Assembly: GCA_943332615.1 (NCBI GenBank)
Contig: CALQQB010000022.1
Span: 1-52,500 of the forward strand
Direction: 5' to 3'
DNA: 52,500 nt
From: Phenylobacterium deserti
GTDB taxonomy: Bacteria; Pseudomonadota; Alphaproteobacteria; Caulobacterales; Caulobacteraceae
Below, piece by piece: positions 44,702 to 52,500 of this stretch; the first letter of the stretch is position 1; every line of letters begins with the position of its first letter. The notes below the pieces were generated by a model that saw only the letters and a list, made by a program, of their open reading frames with translations, was not told the origin of the DNA and made no database searches. Made by a program: the position numbers and the translations under genes.

Positions 44702-45484
44702 ATGGCCTATGACTTCATCAAGGTGGACCGCGACGGGCCGGTGACGACCTTCACGCTCAACCGCCCCGACGTGATGAATGCGCTGCATTCGCCGGCCCAT
44801 TTCGAGATGGACGATGCGGTCAACGCCTTCGCGGCCGATCCGGACCAGTGGGTGGGCATCGTCACCGGTGCGGGCGAGCGCGCGTTCTCGGCCGGCAACG
44901 ACCTGAAGCACCAGGCCACCGGCGGCAAGATGGGCAGTCCGCCGTCGGGCTTCGCCGGGCTGACCTCGCGCTTCGACCTGACCAAGCCGCTGATCGCGGC
45001 GGTGAACGGCGTGGCCATGGGCGGCGGGTTCGAGATCGCGCTGGCCTGCGACATCATCCTGGCGTCGGACACGGCGGTGTTTGCGCTGCCGGAACCGCGC
45101 GTGGGCCTGGCCGCGCTGGCCGGCGGCCTGCACCGGCTGCCGCGCGCCATCGGGACCAAGCAGGCGATGGGCATGATCCTCACCGCGCGCCGCGTCTCCG
45201 CCGCCGAGGGCAAGGACCTTGGCTTCGTCCACGAGGTCACCGCGCCCCAGGACCTGCTGCGCGAGGCCCACAAGCTGGCCAAGCAGATCTGCGAGCTGGG
45301 ACCGATGTCGATCCGCGCGTCGAAGCAGGCGGTCTACCAGGGCCTGGACGAGCCCAGCCTGGAAGCCGCGCTGAAGGGCCAGAACCGCTACCCGGCAGTA
45401 GCTGCGCTCTATACGTCGGAGGACTTCAAGGAGGGGCCGCTGGCGTTCTCGCAGAAGCGGGCGCCGAATTGGCAGGGGCGGTAG
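44702..45484 (+). CDS. enoyl-CoA hydratase/isomerase family protein
   Basis: This crotonase-fold enzyme has 260 residues. It carries the oxyanion-hole segments RAFSAGNDLKHQATGGK and AAVNGVAMGGGFEIALACDI, and the downstream ALPEPRVGLAALAGGLHRLP, with a glutamate at the usual catalytic-loop position. IGTKQAMGMILTARRVSAAE and ASKQAVYQGLDEPSLEAALK are also typical. It acts on a 2-enoyl-CoA in fatty acid or other acyl-CoA metabolism; the exact substrate cannot be said. GGGAGGACG precedes the ATG at good spacing. Two small membrane protein genes follow on the same strand. Confidence 0.9.
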   Translation: MAYDFIKVDRDGPVTTFTLNRPDVMNALHSPAHFEMDDAVNAFAADPDQWVGIVTGAGERAFSAGNDLKHQATGGKMGSPPSGFAGLTSRFDLTKPLIAAVNGVAMGGGFEIALACDIILASDTAVFALPEPRVGLAALAGGLHRLPRAIGTKQAMGMILTARRVSAAEGKDLGFVHEVTAPQDLLREAHKLAKQICELGPMSIRASKQAVYQGLDEPSLEAALKGQNRYPAVAALYTSEDFKEGPLAFSQKRAPNWQGR

Positions 45485-45509
45485 GCGAGAACAACAGAGA
45501 GTCTCAGCG

Positions 45510-45668
45510 ATGACGGCTGCACGGGCTGTACTGGGAATCGGTGGAGCGGCGTTCGCGTACGCCCTGCTGATGGGCGAAGGTCGGACCGCGCGGCGCCGGG
45601 AGGTCAGGTTGCGCCGGATGATGGCGTGGCCCCTCTCCGCCCTCTTCAAGCGCAGAGGGCCGCATTAG
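45510..45668 (+). CDS. small membrane protein, 52 residues
   Basis: An ATG 25 bases past the hydratase stop, with AGAGAG upstream, opens MTAARAVLGIGGAAFAYALL, MGEGRTARRREVRLRRMMAW and PLSALFKRRGPH. One hydrophobic segment (residues 6-22) and a strongly basic tail fit a single-pass small membrane protein with a cytoplasmic tail. No family is recognised. Third codon positions are G/C-biased in this frame. Confidence 0.5.
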   Translation: MTAARAVLGIGGAAFAYALLMGEGRTARRREVRLRRMMAWPLSALFKRRGPH

Positions 45669-45739
45669 GCGCGGAGGCGCGCTTCGCTGTACTTGACTCA
45701 TCCGGAACAAAAGGAGAATATCTGGCCTGCGAGGACGGC

Positions 45740-45943
45740 ATGGCGACGATGATCTCGGAGGTCTATGATGCGCTGGTGGAAGCTGGCGCATCACAGGAAA
45801 AGGCCCGCAAGGCGGCCGAGGCTCTCGCCAACTACGAGAGCCGGTTTTCCCGCGTCGATGCCGACCTCCTGCTCCTGAAGTGGATGACAGGGTTCATCGT
45901 TGCCGGGGTCGGCGGGCTCGTCATCAAGGCCTTCTTCAACTAG
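45740..45943 (+). CDS. small coiled-coil membrane protein, 67 residues
   Basis: The chosen start, ATG at 45740, gives MATMISEVYDALVEAGASQE, then KARKAAEALANYESRFSRVD and a C-terminal membrane anchor (LLLLKWMTGFIVAGVGGLVI). A helix plus C-terminal anchor is like DUF1640/CCDC90-type small proteins found in prophages and chromosomes. The function is unknown. A second ATG at 45749 is possible. The frame extends upstream into the preceding small gene in another frame, without similarity. Confidence 0.6.
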   Translation: MATMISEVYDALVEAGASQEKARKAAEALANYESRFSRVDADLLLLKWMTGFIVAGVGGLVIKAFFN

Positions 45944-46009
45944 CGCCCCACCTTGCCGCGCCGCACCAATCCCGGCACATTCCAGCGGCGTGTGACGGGG
46001 TAGGGCGCG

Positions 46010-47104
46010 ATGGTGGATTTCGATGCGATCGGCGGGGCGGCGACCGGCGGCCTGATCGCGTCGCAGTTCGAGAAACCCACCGGCCACAGCGGCGAGCACA
46101 ATCCCGAATGCGCCGACTGCGGGACGGTCACGGTCGGCCGCTTCTGCCACGTCTGCGGCAACCCCGCCCACGTCCACCGCACCCTGCTGCACCTGGGCGA
46201 AGAACTGCTGCATGGGGTGATGCACTTCGACAGCCGCACCTGGCGGACCTTGCCCTTGCTGGTGTTCCGTCCCGGACAGCTGACCCGCGAGTGGGTGATG
46301 GGCAAGCGCTCGCGCTATGTGTCGCCGCTGGCGCTGTTCCTGTTCACGATCTTCATCATGTTCATGGCGATCAGCTACTTGCCCAGCCCCAAGGAGACGG
46401 TCAGCCCCCAGCAGGCGGCCGCCTCGGCCAAGCTGGTGGGCCAGATCTCAAGGGTGGCGAAAGCGAAAGAGGCCTTGCGCGTGGCGACGCCGGACAAGCG
46501 CGCCGCCGCCGCCGTCGCCCTCCAGGCGGCCGAGGCCGGCACAATCGCGGCCAGCAACGACATGCGCGACCTGCGTGGCAAAAGTGTAACCGTGGTCAGG
46601 GACCAGCGCCATGCCACGGAGATGCTCGCCCAGGCCGCCGGGCTCAACAAGCTCGGCTTCGACACGGGCAGCGCGAAGCTCAATGCGAAGCTGGCGGAGA
46701 AGCTCGAGAACCCCGAGCTGGCGATCTACAAGCTGCAGCAGGCCTTCTACAAATTCTCGTTCCTGCTGGTGCCGATCTCGATCCCCTTCGTGGCGCTGCT
46801 GTTCCTGTGGAAGAAGGGCTTCACCCTCTACGACCATGGGGTCTTCGTGCTCTATTCGCTGACGTTCATGTCGCTGCTGGTCATGGTGGTGGCGGGGGCG
46901 GCGCGGATCGGCGGGCTGGTCGAAGGCGTTGCCTGGGTCGCCGCGCTCTGCATCATCCCAGCGCATATGTACCATCAGCTGCAGGGCGCCTATGGCCTCA
47001 GGACCTACTCCACCCTTTGGCGCACCTGGTTCCTGCTGTTCTTCTCGCTCTTCGCCCTGCTGACCTTCATTGGCGTGATCTTCTGGATGGAAGCCCACCA
47101 CTGA
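46010..47104 (+). CDS. DUF3667 domain membrane protein
   Basis: The 364-residue protein has an N-terminal zinc-ribbon-like segment (CADCGTVTVGRFCHVCG), as in the DUF3667 family, followed by LLHLGEELLHGVMHFDSRTW, TLPLLVFRPGQLTREWVMGK and RSRYVSPLALFLFTIFIMFM. After an alanine-rich coiled region (residues about 125-215) come four more membrane helices (FKFSFLLVPISIPFVALLFL, DHGVFVLYSLTFMSLLVMVV, VAWVAALCIIPAHMYHQL, TWFLLFFSLFALLTFIGVIF). Members have no established biochemical role. It is on the same strand as the small genes before it, after a gap of 66 bases. Confidence 0.85.
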   Translation: MVDFDAIGGAATGGLIASQFEKPTGHSGEHNPECADCGTVTVGRFCHVCGNPAHVHRTLLHLGEELLHGVMHFDSRTWRTLPLLVFRPGQLTREWVMGKRSRYVSPLALFLFTIFIMFMAISYLPSPKETVSPQQAAASAKLVGQISRVAKAKEALRVATPDKRAAAAVALQAAEAGTIAASNDMRDLRGKSVTVVRDQRHATEMLAQAAGLNKLGFDTGSAKLNAKLAEKLENPELAIYKLQQAFYKFSFLLVPISIPFVALLFLWKKGFTLYDHGVFVLYSLTFMSLLVMVVAGAARIGGLVEGVAWVAALCIIPAHMYHQLQGAYGLRTYSTLWRTWFLLFFSLFALLTFIGVIFWMEAHH

Positions 47105-47186
47105 AGTTGACGCAGGCGTCACTCTTGCGAGGCCTGCACGGGTAGGCCAGTGTCCCGGCGACTTAACAGTGTTCAGGACGGGCCCA

Positions 47187-48830
47187 GTGGACCGCTACGA
47201 CTACATCATCATCGGCGCCGGCTCGGCCGGCTGCGTGCTTGCGAACCGCCTCTCGGAGGACGGGAGCAAGAGCGTCCTGGTGCTGGAGGCCGGCGGCAAG
47301 AACACGGCCCTGATGGTCACCATGCCGGCCGGCGTCGGCGGGCTGATCGGCAAGAAGGGCGCGCAGAACTGGGGCTTCTGGACCCAGCCGGAACCCAATC
47401 TGGAGGGCCGCAAGCTGTGGTGGCCTCGCGGCAAGGGCTGGGGCGGCTCCTCGGCGATCAACGGCATGGTCTACATCCGCGGCCACGCGCGGGACTATGA
47501 CCAGTGGCGGCAGATGGGGCTGACCGGCTGGGGCTATGCCGACGTGCTGCCCTACTTCAAGCGCGCGGAGGCCCTGCAGGGCGGCGGCGACGCCTGGCAC
47601 GGCGGGGAGGGGCCGCTGAAGGTCTCCAAGGCCTCGTCACCGAACGCGATCTACAAGGCCTCGATCGAAGCCGGCGGTCAGGCGGGCCACCCGCTGACCC
47701 AGGATTTCAATGGCTTCCAGCAGGAAGGCTGGGGCCCCTACCAATTGACCGTCCACGAGGGCGAGCGCTGGAGCGCGGCCCGCGGCTATCTGGAGCCGAT
47801 CCTGAGCCGGCCCAACCTGACCACCCTGACGGGCGCGCGGACGACGAGGATCGTGGTCGAGGGCGGCCGGGCCACCGGCGTCGAGATCCAGGAGGAGAAG
47901 GGCGGCCGCCGCGTGATCCACGCGAACGCCGAGGTGCTGCTCTGCGCCGGCGCGGTGCAGTCGCCGCAGATCCTGCAACTGTCGGGCATCGGCGATCCGG
48001 ACGAACTGACAAGGCACGGGATCAAGGTGCTCCATGAACTGAAGGGCGTCGGCGCCAACCTGCAGGATCACCTCGACGTCTGCCTGTCCTGGGAATGCCC
48101 GCAGCCGCTCACGGCCTATTCCCTGCGCAAGGGCCTGATCAAGACGCTGGCGATCGGCCTCAACTACATGCTGTTCCGCAAAGGTCTCGGCCGGCAGCAG
48201 TTCCTGGAATCCGGCGCCTTCCTGCGCTCGCGGCCCGACCTCGACCGGCCGGACCTGCAGATCCACACCGTGCTGGCGATCATGCAGGACCACGGCAAGG
48301 TGGCGGTGGAGAAGGACGGCTTTACCTTCCACGTCTGTCAGCTTCGCCCGGAGAGCCGCGGCCGCGTGGGCCTGAACTCGGCCGACCCGATGGACGACCC
48401 GGCGATCTTCGCCAACTACCTGTCCACGGACGAGGACCGCCGCGCGATCCGCGAAGGCATCAGGATGATGCGCGAGGTGGCCGCCCAGCCGGCGCTCAAG
48501 CCCTATGTCACCGCCGAGTACTCGCCAGGGGCAGCGGTGCAGACCGATGCCGAGCTCGACGCCTGGATCCGCCGCTCGGCCGAGACCATCTACCACCCGG
48601 TTGGCACCTGCCGCATGGGCGTGGCGGGCGATCCGATGGCGGTGGTTGACGGCGACTGCCGGGTGCAGGGTATCGCCGGCCTGCGCGTCGTCGACGCCTC
48701 GGTGATGCCGACGCTGGTCGGGGGCAACACCAACGCGCCGACCATCATGATCGCCGAGAAGGTGTCGGATGCGATCCGCGGCAAGGCGTTCCTGCCGGCG
48801 GACGATGCGCCGGTGTTCGAGGCGGCCTAG
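47187..48830 (+). CDS. GMC family FAD-dependent oxidoreductase (choline/alcohol dehydrogenase-like)
   Basis: This 547-residue flavoenzyme oxidises alcohols. The Rossmann motif is GAGSAG (residues 10-15 in YDYIIIGAGSAGCVLANRLS), followed by VLVLEAGG, the GMC signature WWPRGKGWGGSSAINGMVYI and LLCAGAVQSPQILQLSGIG. The active-site histidine is in IYHPVGTCRMG, with a second polar position in VGGNTNAPTIMIAEKV. It resembles AlkJ/BetA-type enzymes; the physiological alcohol is unknown. I used the GTG at 47187, with AGGACGG before it; a GTG at 47169 is an alternative. Confidence 0.92.
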   Translation: MDRYDYIIIGAGSAGCVLANRLSEDGSKSVLVLEAGGKNTALMVTMPAGVGGLIGKKGAQNWGFWTQPEPNLEGRKLWWPRGKGWGGSSAINGMVYIRGHARDYDQWRQMGLTGWGYADVLPYFKRAEALQGGGDAWHGGEGPLKVSKASSPNAIYKASIEAGGQAGHPLTQDFNGFQQEGWGPYQLTVHEGERWSAARGYLEPILSRPNLTTLTGARTTRIVVEGGRATGVEIQEEKGGRRVIHANAEVLLCAGAVQSPQILQLSGIGDPDELTRHGIKVLHELKGVGANLQDHLDVCLSWECPQPLTAYSLRKGLIKTLAIGLNYMLFRKGLGRQQFLESGAFLRSRPDLDRPDLQIHTVLAIMQDHGKVAVEKDGFTFHVCQLRPESRGRVGLNSADPMDDPAIFANYLSTDEDRRAIREGIRMMREVAAQPALKPYVTAEYSPGAAVQTDAELDAWIRRSAETIYHPVGTCRMGVAGDPMAVVDGDCRVQGIAGLRVVDASVMPTLVGGNTNAPTIMIAEKVSDAIRGKAFLPADDAPVFEAA

Positions 48831-48833
48831 TCG

Positions 48834-48858
48834 TACCCTCCCCGGAACGGGGAGGGTA
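48834..48858. terminator. hairpin between convergent genes
   Basis: TACCCTCCCC and GGGGAGGGTA form a perfect 10-bp stem around GGAAC, 4 bases past the GMC stop and 14 before the end of the peptidase gene. There is no T-run on either side; it may act as a shared, Rho-assisted or weak terminator. Confidence 0.45.
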
Positions 48859-48871
48859 GGCGTGTGGCGTT

Positions 48872-51757
48872 CTAGTCCCCGGTCTTGCCCGCGGGGCGCA
48901 CCACCAGCCGGAACGCGGCCTCCGGCTTCAGCCACTGCTGGGCGGCGCGCTTCACGTCGGCGGCCGACACGCGCGCGGTCCCCGGCACGATCTCGCGGAT
49001 CACGTCCAGGTGGCGCGGGTCGGTCTGGGCGCCGGCCAGTTCGCCCAGCCAGTAGCCGTTGGTCAGCCGCTGCTTCTGAAGCAGCTCGATCCGCGGTTTC
49101 TTCGCGCGCTCCAGTTCATCCGGGCCGATCTCATTGGTGGCGAGATCCAGGGCGATCTTCAGGGTGTCGCTGAAGAAGCCCTCCATCTTCTCGGGCGGCG
49201 CTTCGACGTTGGCGGCGATGTAGCCCCAGCCGCTCCACACCAGGCTGTGCTGGCTGCCGACGTCCGGCGAGTAGGTCACGCCCTGAACCTCGCGCAGCTG
49301 CTCTGTCAGGCGCAGCTTCATCACCTCGCGCAGGACAGCGGTGTCGCGCGCCCGCTGGGGGTCGGCCCAGTAGTCGGTGGTGCCCCAGCCGATGTAGCCG
49401 ATCGCCTGGTCGGCGCGGCCCTTGTGGGTCAGCACCACGGGCTGGGTTGAACCCTTGGGATAGGCCACCGCCCGGGCGGCGTCCGACAGGGGCTTGAGGT
49501 CCGGGCGATGTCCGGGCAAGGCCCCGAAGGTGGCGGCGGTGGCGGCGATCGCCTGGTCGATGGTGACGTCGCCCACGATCACCACCTCCAGCGGGCCGCC
49601 GGCCAGAGCCGGCATGACCGCGGCCTCGAGGTCGGAGCGCTTCACACCGGCGATCTCCTCGCGGCTGGGGAAGGTCCAGCGCCGATCACCGGAGTGGACC
49701 AGGCCCTGCAGGTCGCGCTGCATGACCCCGCTGTCGGTGGACTCGAACTGTTCGTGGATCGTCTTGGCCGAGGTCTTGATCCGCTGCAGGGCCGCGTCGC
49801 GCCAGGCGGGCTCGGTCGTATAGGCGGCCAGCACCTGCAGCTGGGTCGGGAGGTCGTTGGTGCGGGCCCCGCCGGAAAGGATGAAGGCGTCGTCGGTGAC
49901 GGTGAAGCGGGCGCCATAGACCTTGGCGGCCAACACCTTCTCGGTGTCCTCGACGCTGATCTTCTTCAGGCCGCCTTCGATCATGGCATTGGCGGCCCAG
50001 AATGGGCTCTGGCGGTCTTTCGGCAGGCCCAGCAGCCCCTGGCCCACGTTCACCCGCACCAGCACTTCGTCGTCGCGGAACTTCGTGGGCTTGACCGTCA
50101 GCCGAACGCCGTTGGCGAACCTGACGAACGTGGCGCTCAAGTCCGCGACCTCGCGGCGCTCGGTGACCTTGCCGGCCGGGCCGAAGCTCTCGTAGGGCCA
50201 GGCCACCGCCGCGCTCTGCACGGTCGCCGTCACGGCCACCGCCTGCGAGGCGGTCAGCGCGGCCAGGACGGTGCTCTCGCCGCCCTCGATCGGCGTCGGC
50301 GAGGCCATGAACACCAACGGCCCCTGGCCCTTGAACACGGCCTTCAGCGCCGCATTGACGGTCTCGGCCTTCAGGGCTTTCACAGCGGCCTCGAAGGCGG
50401 TGAGGTCGTCGGCTGGCGAGGTGACGACGGAATGGTCGGCCAAAGACCCCACGATCTCGTTGGCCAGGTCGTTCTGCTTGCGGGTCGCGGCGCCGGCCAG
50501 CTCGGCTCGCAAGCCGGCGCGAATCTCCTCGATCTCGCGGTTCAGCTCGTCCTGGCGCACGCCGTATTGCACAAGGCGGCGCTGCTCCTGCTCGGCCGCC
50601 GCCAAGGCCTCGCGCCAGCGGCCCGGCGCGGCGCTGACGCCGATGCTGGCCACCTCGGCGGCGTCGTCCTGCTCATCCTTCGACGCGCCGGCCCCCTGGA
50701 AGGGTGGGTTCGCCGAGCGCGAGATCGCGGAATAGCGGCGGTTCAGCACCGACAGGCCCAGGTTTTCGATCAGGTCGCGTCGGCGCCTGGCCGTTGTGTC
50801 GAGCGATAGGTCGGGCGGTGTCACCCAGGCCACCTGCAGGGTCTGGGTGACGCCCGGATCGACGACCAGCCGGGCCTCGGCCCTGCGCGGCGCGACGGGT
50901 CCCTGGTCCGGTTCAGGAAGAGGCGGGGCTGCGGCCTTCCAGTCGAGGAACCGGGCCTTGATCTTGGCTTCCATGGCGTCGAGGTCGAAATCCCCCACCG
51001 CCACGAACACCGCCCGTTCGGGGCGATACCAATGTGTATAGTAGTCGGTGATCTGACTGGCGGGGGCGGTCTTCAGAACTTCGACCTTGCCGATCGGCAG
51101 GCGGGTCGGCAGCCGCTGGTCCTTCAGCAGGAATTTCATCCGTGCGATGGCGACGCGATAGCCGGGCGTGTCGCGGGCGCGTTCCTCCGACAGCACCACT
51201 CCGCGCTCGCGGTCCACGGCGTCCGGGGCGATGGTCAGGTTCGATGCGGCCTCGCGCAGCAACATCAGAGAGGTGTCTACCGTCTCGGTGTCGCTTTTCG
51301 GCAGGTCCAGCTGGTAGCTGGTCTCGGAGAAGCCGGTCGAGGCGTTGGTGTCCGGCCCGAACGCCAGGCCCAGGCGCTCCAGGATCTTCACCATCTCGCC
51401 TTCCTTGACCCCCTTGGAGCCGTTGAAGGCCATGTGCTCCAGGAAGTGGGCGAGGCCCTGCTGCGGGTCGGCCTCCATCATCGCGCCGGTGGCGAACCAC
51501 AGGCGGAACGCGGTCTGGCCCGGCGGGATCGCCTGCGAGCGCAGGGCATAGCGCATGCCGTTGGGCAGGTGGCCGAAGCGAATCGCCGGGTCGGCCTTGA
51601 GATCGGACACATCCTGCGGCCATTGGCCGAGGGCAAGGCTCGCGGGGGCGGACCTGGCGACGAGGGCCTGAGGCTGGGCCAGGACGGGGGCAGGCAGGGT
51701 GAGGGCGAGGGCGAGCGTGGCGGTGAGGATCGGGCCAGCGCCCAGGAAGCGGGTCAT
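48872..51757 (-). CDS. M16 family metallopeptidase (pitrilysin-like), exported
   Basis: The 961-residue protein has a signal peptide (AGPILTATLALALTLPAPVL, then AQ). The inverted zinc motif is H104-F-L-E107-H108 in GLAHFLEHMAFNG. A second, inactive-type half follows (residues about 530-950: GLLGLPKDRQSPFWAANAMI, SRE-type AYTTEPAWRDAALQRIKTSA, TVEVVIVGDVTID-like LEVVIVGDVTIDQAIAATAA). The R/Y pair needed for substrate binding is plausible in VTYSPDVGSQHS. Such enzymes degrade peptides in a chamber in the periplasm. It is transcribed alone; its start is divergent from the rhomboid gene. Confidence 0.92.
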   Translation of the reverse strand: MTRFLGAGPILTATLALALTLPAPVLAQPQALVARSAPASLALGQWPQDVSDLKADPAIRFGHLPNGMRYALRSQAIPPGQTAFRLWFATGAMMEADPQQGLAHFLEHMAFNGSKGVKEGEMVKILERLGLAFGPDTNASTGFSETSYQLDLPKSDTETVDTSLMLLREAASNLTIAPDAVDRERGVVLSEERARDTPGYRVAIARMKFLLKDQRLPTRLPIGKVEVLKTAPASQITDYYTHWYRPERAVFVAVGDFDLDAMEAKIKARFLDWKAAAPPLPEPDQGPVAPRRAEARLVVDPGVTQTLQVAWVTPPDLSLDTTARRRRDLIENLGLSVLNRRYSAISRSANPPFQGAGASKDEQDDAAEVASIGVSAAPGRWREALAAAEQEQRRLVQYGVRQDELNREIEEIRAGLRAELAGAATRKQNDLANEIVGSLADHSVVTSPADDLTAFEAAVKALKAETVNAALKAVFKGQGPLVFMASPTPIEGGESTVLAALTASQAVAVTATVQSAAVAWPYESFGPAGKVTERREVADLSATFVRFANGVRLTVKPTKFRDDEVLVRVNVGQGLLGLPKDRQSPFWAANAMIEGGLKKISVEDTEKVLAAKVYGARFTVTDDAFILSGGARTNDLPTQLQVLAAYTTEPAWRDAALQRIKTSAKTIHEQFESTDSGVMQRDLQGLVHSGDRRWTFPSREEIAGVKRSDLEAAVMPALAGGPLEVVIVGDVTIDQAIAATAATFGALPGHRPDLKPLSDAARAVAYPKGSTQPVVLTHKGRADQAIGYIGWGTTDYWADPQRARDTAVLREVMKLRLTEQLREVQGVTYSPDVGSQHSLVWSGWGYIAANVEAPPEKMEGFFSDTLKIALDLATNEIGPDELERAKKPRIELLQKQRLTNGYWLGELAGAQTDPRHLDVIREIVPGTARVSAADVKRAAQQWLKPEAAFRLVVRPAGKTGD

Positions 51758-51878
51758 TCAGTCTGCCAAAACAGAGGGAGCGAAAAAGCCGCGCACAATC
51801 GCGAAGGCTGACGGCGACAGCAAGGCGGCATCGCAGCAAGTCTCGCACACTGCGCCGACACCGCTTACAGGGAGCCTA

Positions 51879-52500
51879 ATGGACGTTCTTTGTTTCGAAT
51901 CGCCGGCCCAGGGCGGACCCGGCACGCCCGCGGCTCGGGGCTCGGGCGACCGCCTGCCCCCGGAGCCCCTGGTGAATGCGCCCTGGCCCGTGGTGGTGCT
52001 GACGGCGAGCATCGTGGTCGCCTACCTGATTCAGAGCCGCTTTCCGATCGCGACGGTCAGCCAGGTCTTCGCCTTTTCACCCGTTTCGCTGGCGCACGGC
52101 TCGCCTCAAGGGCTGGTCAGCTCGCTGTTCGTGCACGGCAGCTGGGCGCACGCCCTGATGAACTCAGGCTTCATCCTGGCCTTCGGGGCTCCGGTGTCGA
52201 GATTCTTCGGGCCCAGGTTCACCGGCGTGGTGATGTTCTTCCTGTTCTACCTGGCGTGCGGGATCCTGGCCTGCCTGGGCTTTGCCGCGCTGCACTGGGA
52301 CCAGCCCGCCTCGTTGATCGGCGCGTCCGGCGCCGCCTCGGGCCTGATGGGGGCGGCATCCCGCCTGATCGCCGGCCAGGGGCGCGTGGGGCCGCTGTTT
52401 TCGCGCGTGGTTCTCAGCATGGGGGCGAGCTGGGTGGCGGTGAACATCGTCATGGCCTACGCCGGCGGCCTGCTGATGCCCGGCGCCGGGGACGGGCCAA
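51879..52500 (+). CDS. rhomboid family intramembrane serine protease (partial)
   Basis: The frame opens at ATG 51879, with AGGGAG 5 bases upstream, and runs off the right edge (207 codons present). An N-terminal tail of about 45 residues precedes a membrane helix (APWPVVVLTASIVVAYLIQS), then LVSSLFVHGSWAHALMNSGF, typical of the rhomboid L1/TM2 region. TM helices follow (MFFLFYLACGILACLGFAAL). The catalytic serine is S150 in GASGAASGLMG. The histidine expected in the following helices lies past the window end, so activity cannot be confirmed. It cleaves membrane proteins within the bilayer. It is divergent from the M16 peptidase gene, sharing a gap of about 120 bases. Confidence 0.88.
   Translation, partial: MDVLCFESPAQGGPGTPAARGSGDRLPPEPLVNAPWPVVVLTASIVVAYLIQSRFPIATVSQVFAFSPVSLAHGSPQGLVSSLFVHGSWAHALMNSGFILAFGAPVSRFFGPRFTGVVMFFLFYLACGILACLGFAALHWDQPASLIGASGAASGLMGAASRLIAGQGRVGPLFSRVVLSMGASWVAVNIVMAYAGGLLMPGAGDGP

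Overview
This 52.5 kb window is high-G+C chromosomal DNA from an alphaproteobacterium, most likely Caulobacterales (Caulobacter/Phenylobacterium type). The evidence is a RecA gene behind a GTTC-N7-GTTC LexA box, a short aa3-type cytochrome oxidase subunit IV, class II NADP isocitrate dehydrogenase, a heterodimeric methylmalonyl-CoA mutase, and strong G/C bias at third codon positions. The genus is an inference; there is no rRNA or tRNA in the window to settle it.

Region 1 (1-16.5 kb) is mostly housekeeping: recA, alaS, cytochrome oxidase subunit IV, icd, a class A beta-lactamase, trmJ with nitronate monooxygenase, rpsD, a large redoxin/cytochrome c lipoprotein and an MFS transporter. Between recA and alaS lies a decaying pocket: a glutathione S-transferase missing part of its thioredoxin fold, its XRE-type regulator, and an SDR gene broken by an internal deletion plus frameshift.

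Region 2 (16.5-25.7 kb) holds a haloalkane dehalogenase, a chimeric gene remnant (MFS helix fused to a mutase C-terminus), a truncated GNAT gene, an APH-like kinase, the mutA-mutB operon for propionate-type metabolism, and an unusual protein joining a dead hydrolase-like domain to a glycosyltransferase.

Region 3 (25.7-30.9 kb) is accessory. It contains an RHS-repeat scrap, an HsdR scrap, an exported beta-propeller protein, a two-gene operon of Tat-exported proteins, and an AT-rich orphan membrane protein. A 17-nt direct repeat lies at both edges, and the right edge carries a 35-nt-arm inverted repeat.

Region 4 (30.9-38.3 kb) is a second nitronate monooxygenase, then a sulfate-uptake operon (outer-membrane porin, periplasmic binding protein, CysT, CysW, CysA) and a TacA/TacT-type toxin-antitoxin pair on the opposite strand.

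Region 5 (38.3-52.5 kb) carries an M1 aminopeptidase, a marR-MFS efflux operon with a palindromic operator, phoH with a structured leader ending in an intrinsic terminator, gamma carbonic anhydrase, an enoyl-CoA hydratase, two very small membrane proteins, a DUF3667 membrane protein, a GMC oxidoreductase, an M16 peptidase, and a rhomboid protease cut off by the window end. The most unusual items are the phoH leader, the AT-rich orphan gene with its flanking repeats, and the chimeric remnant at 18.6 kb.
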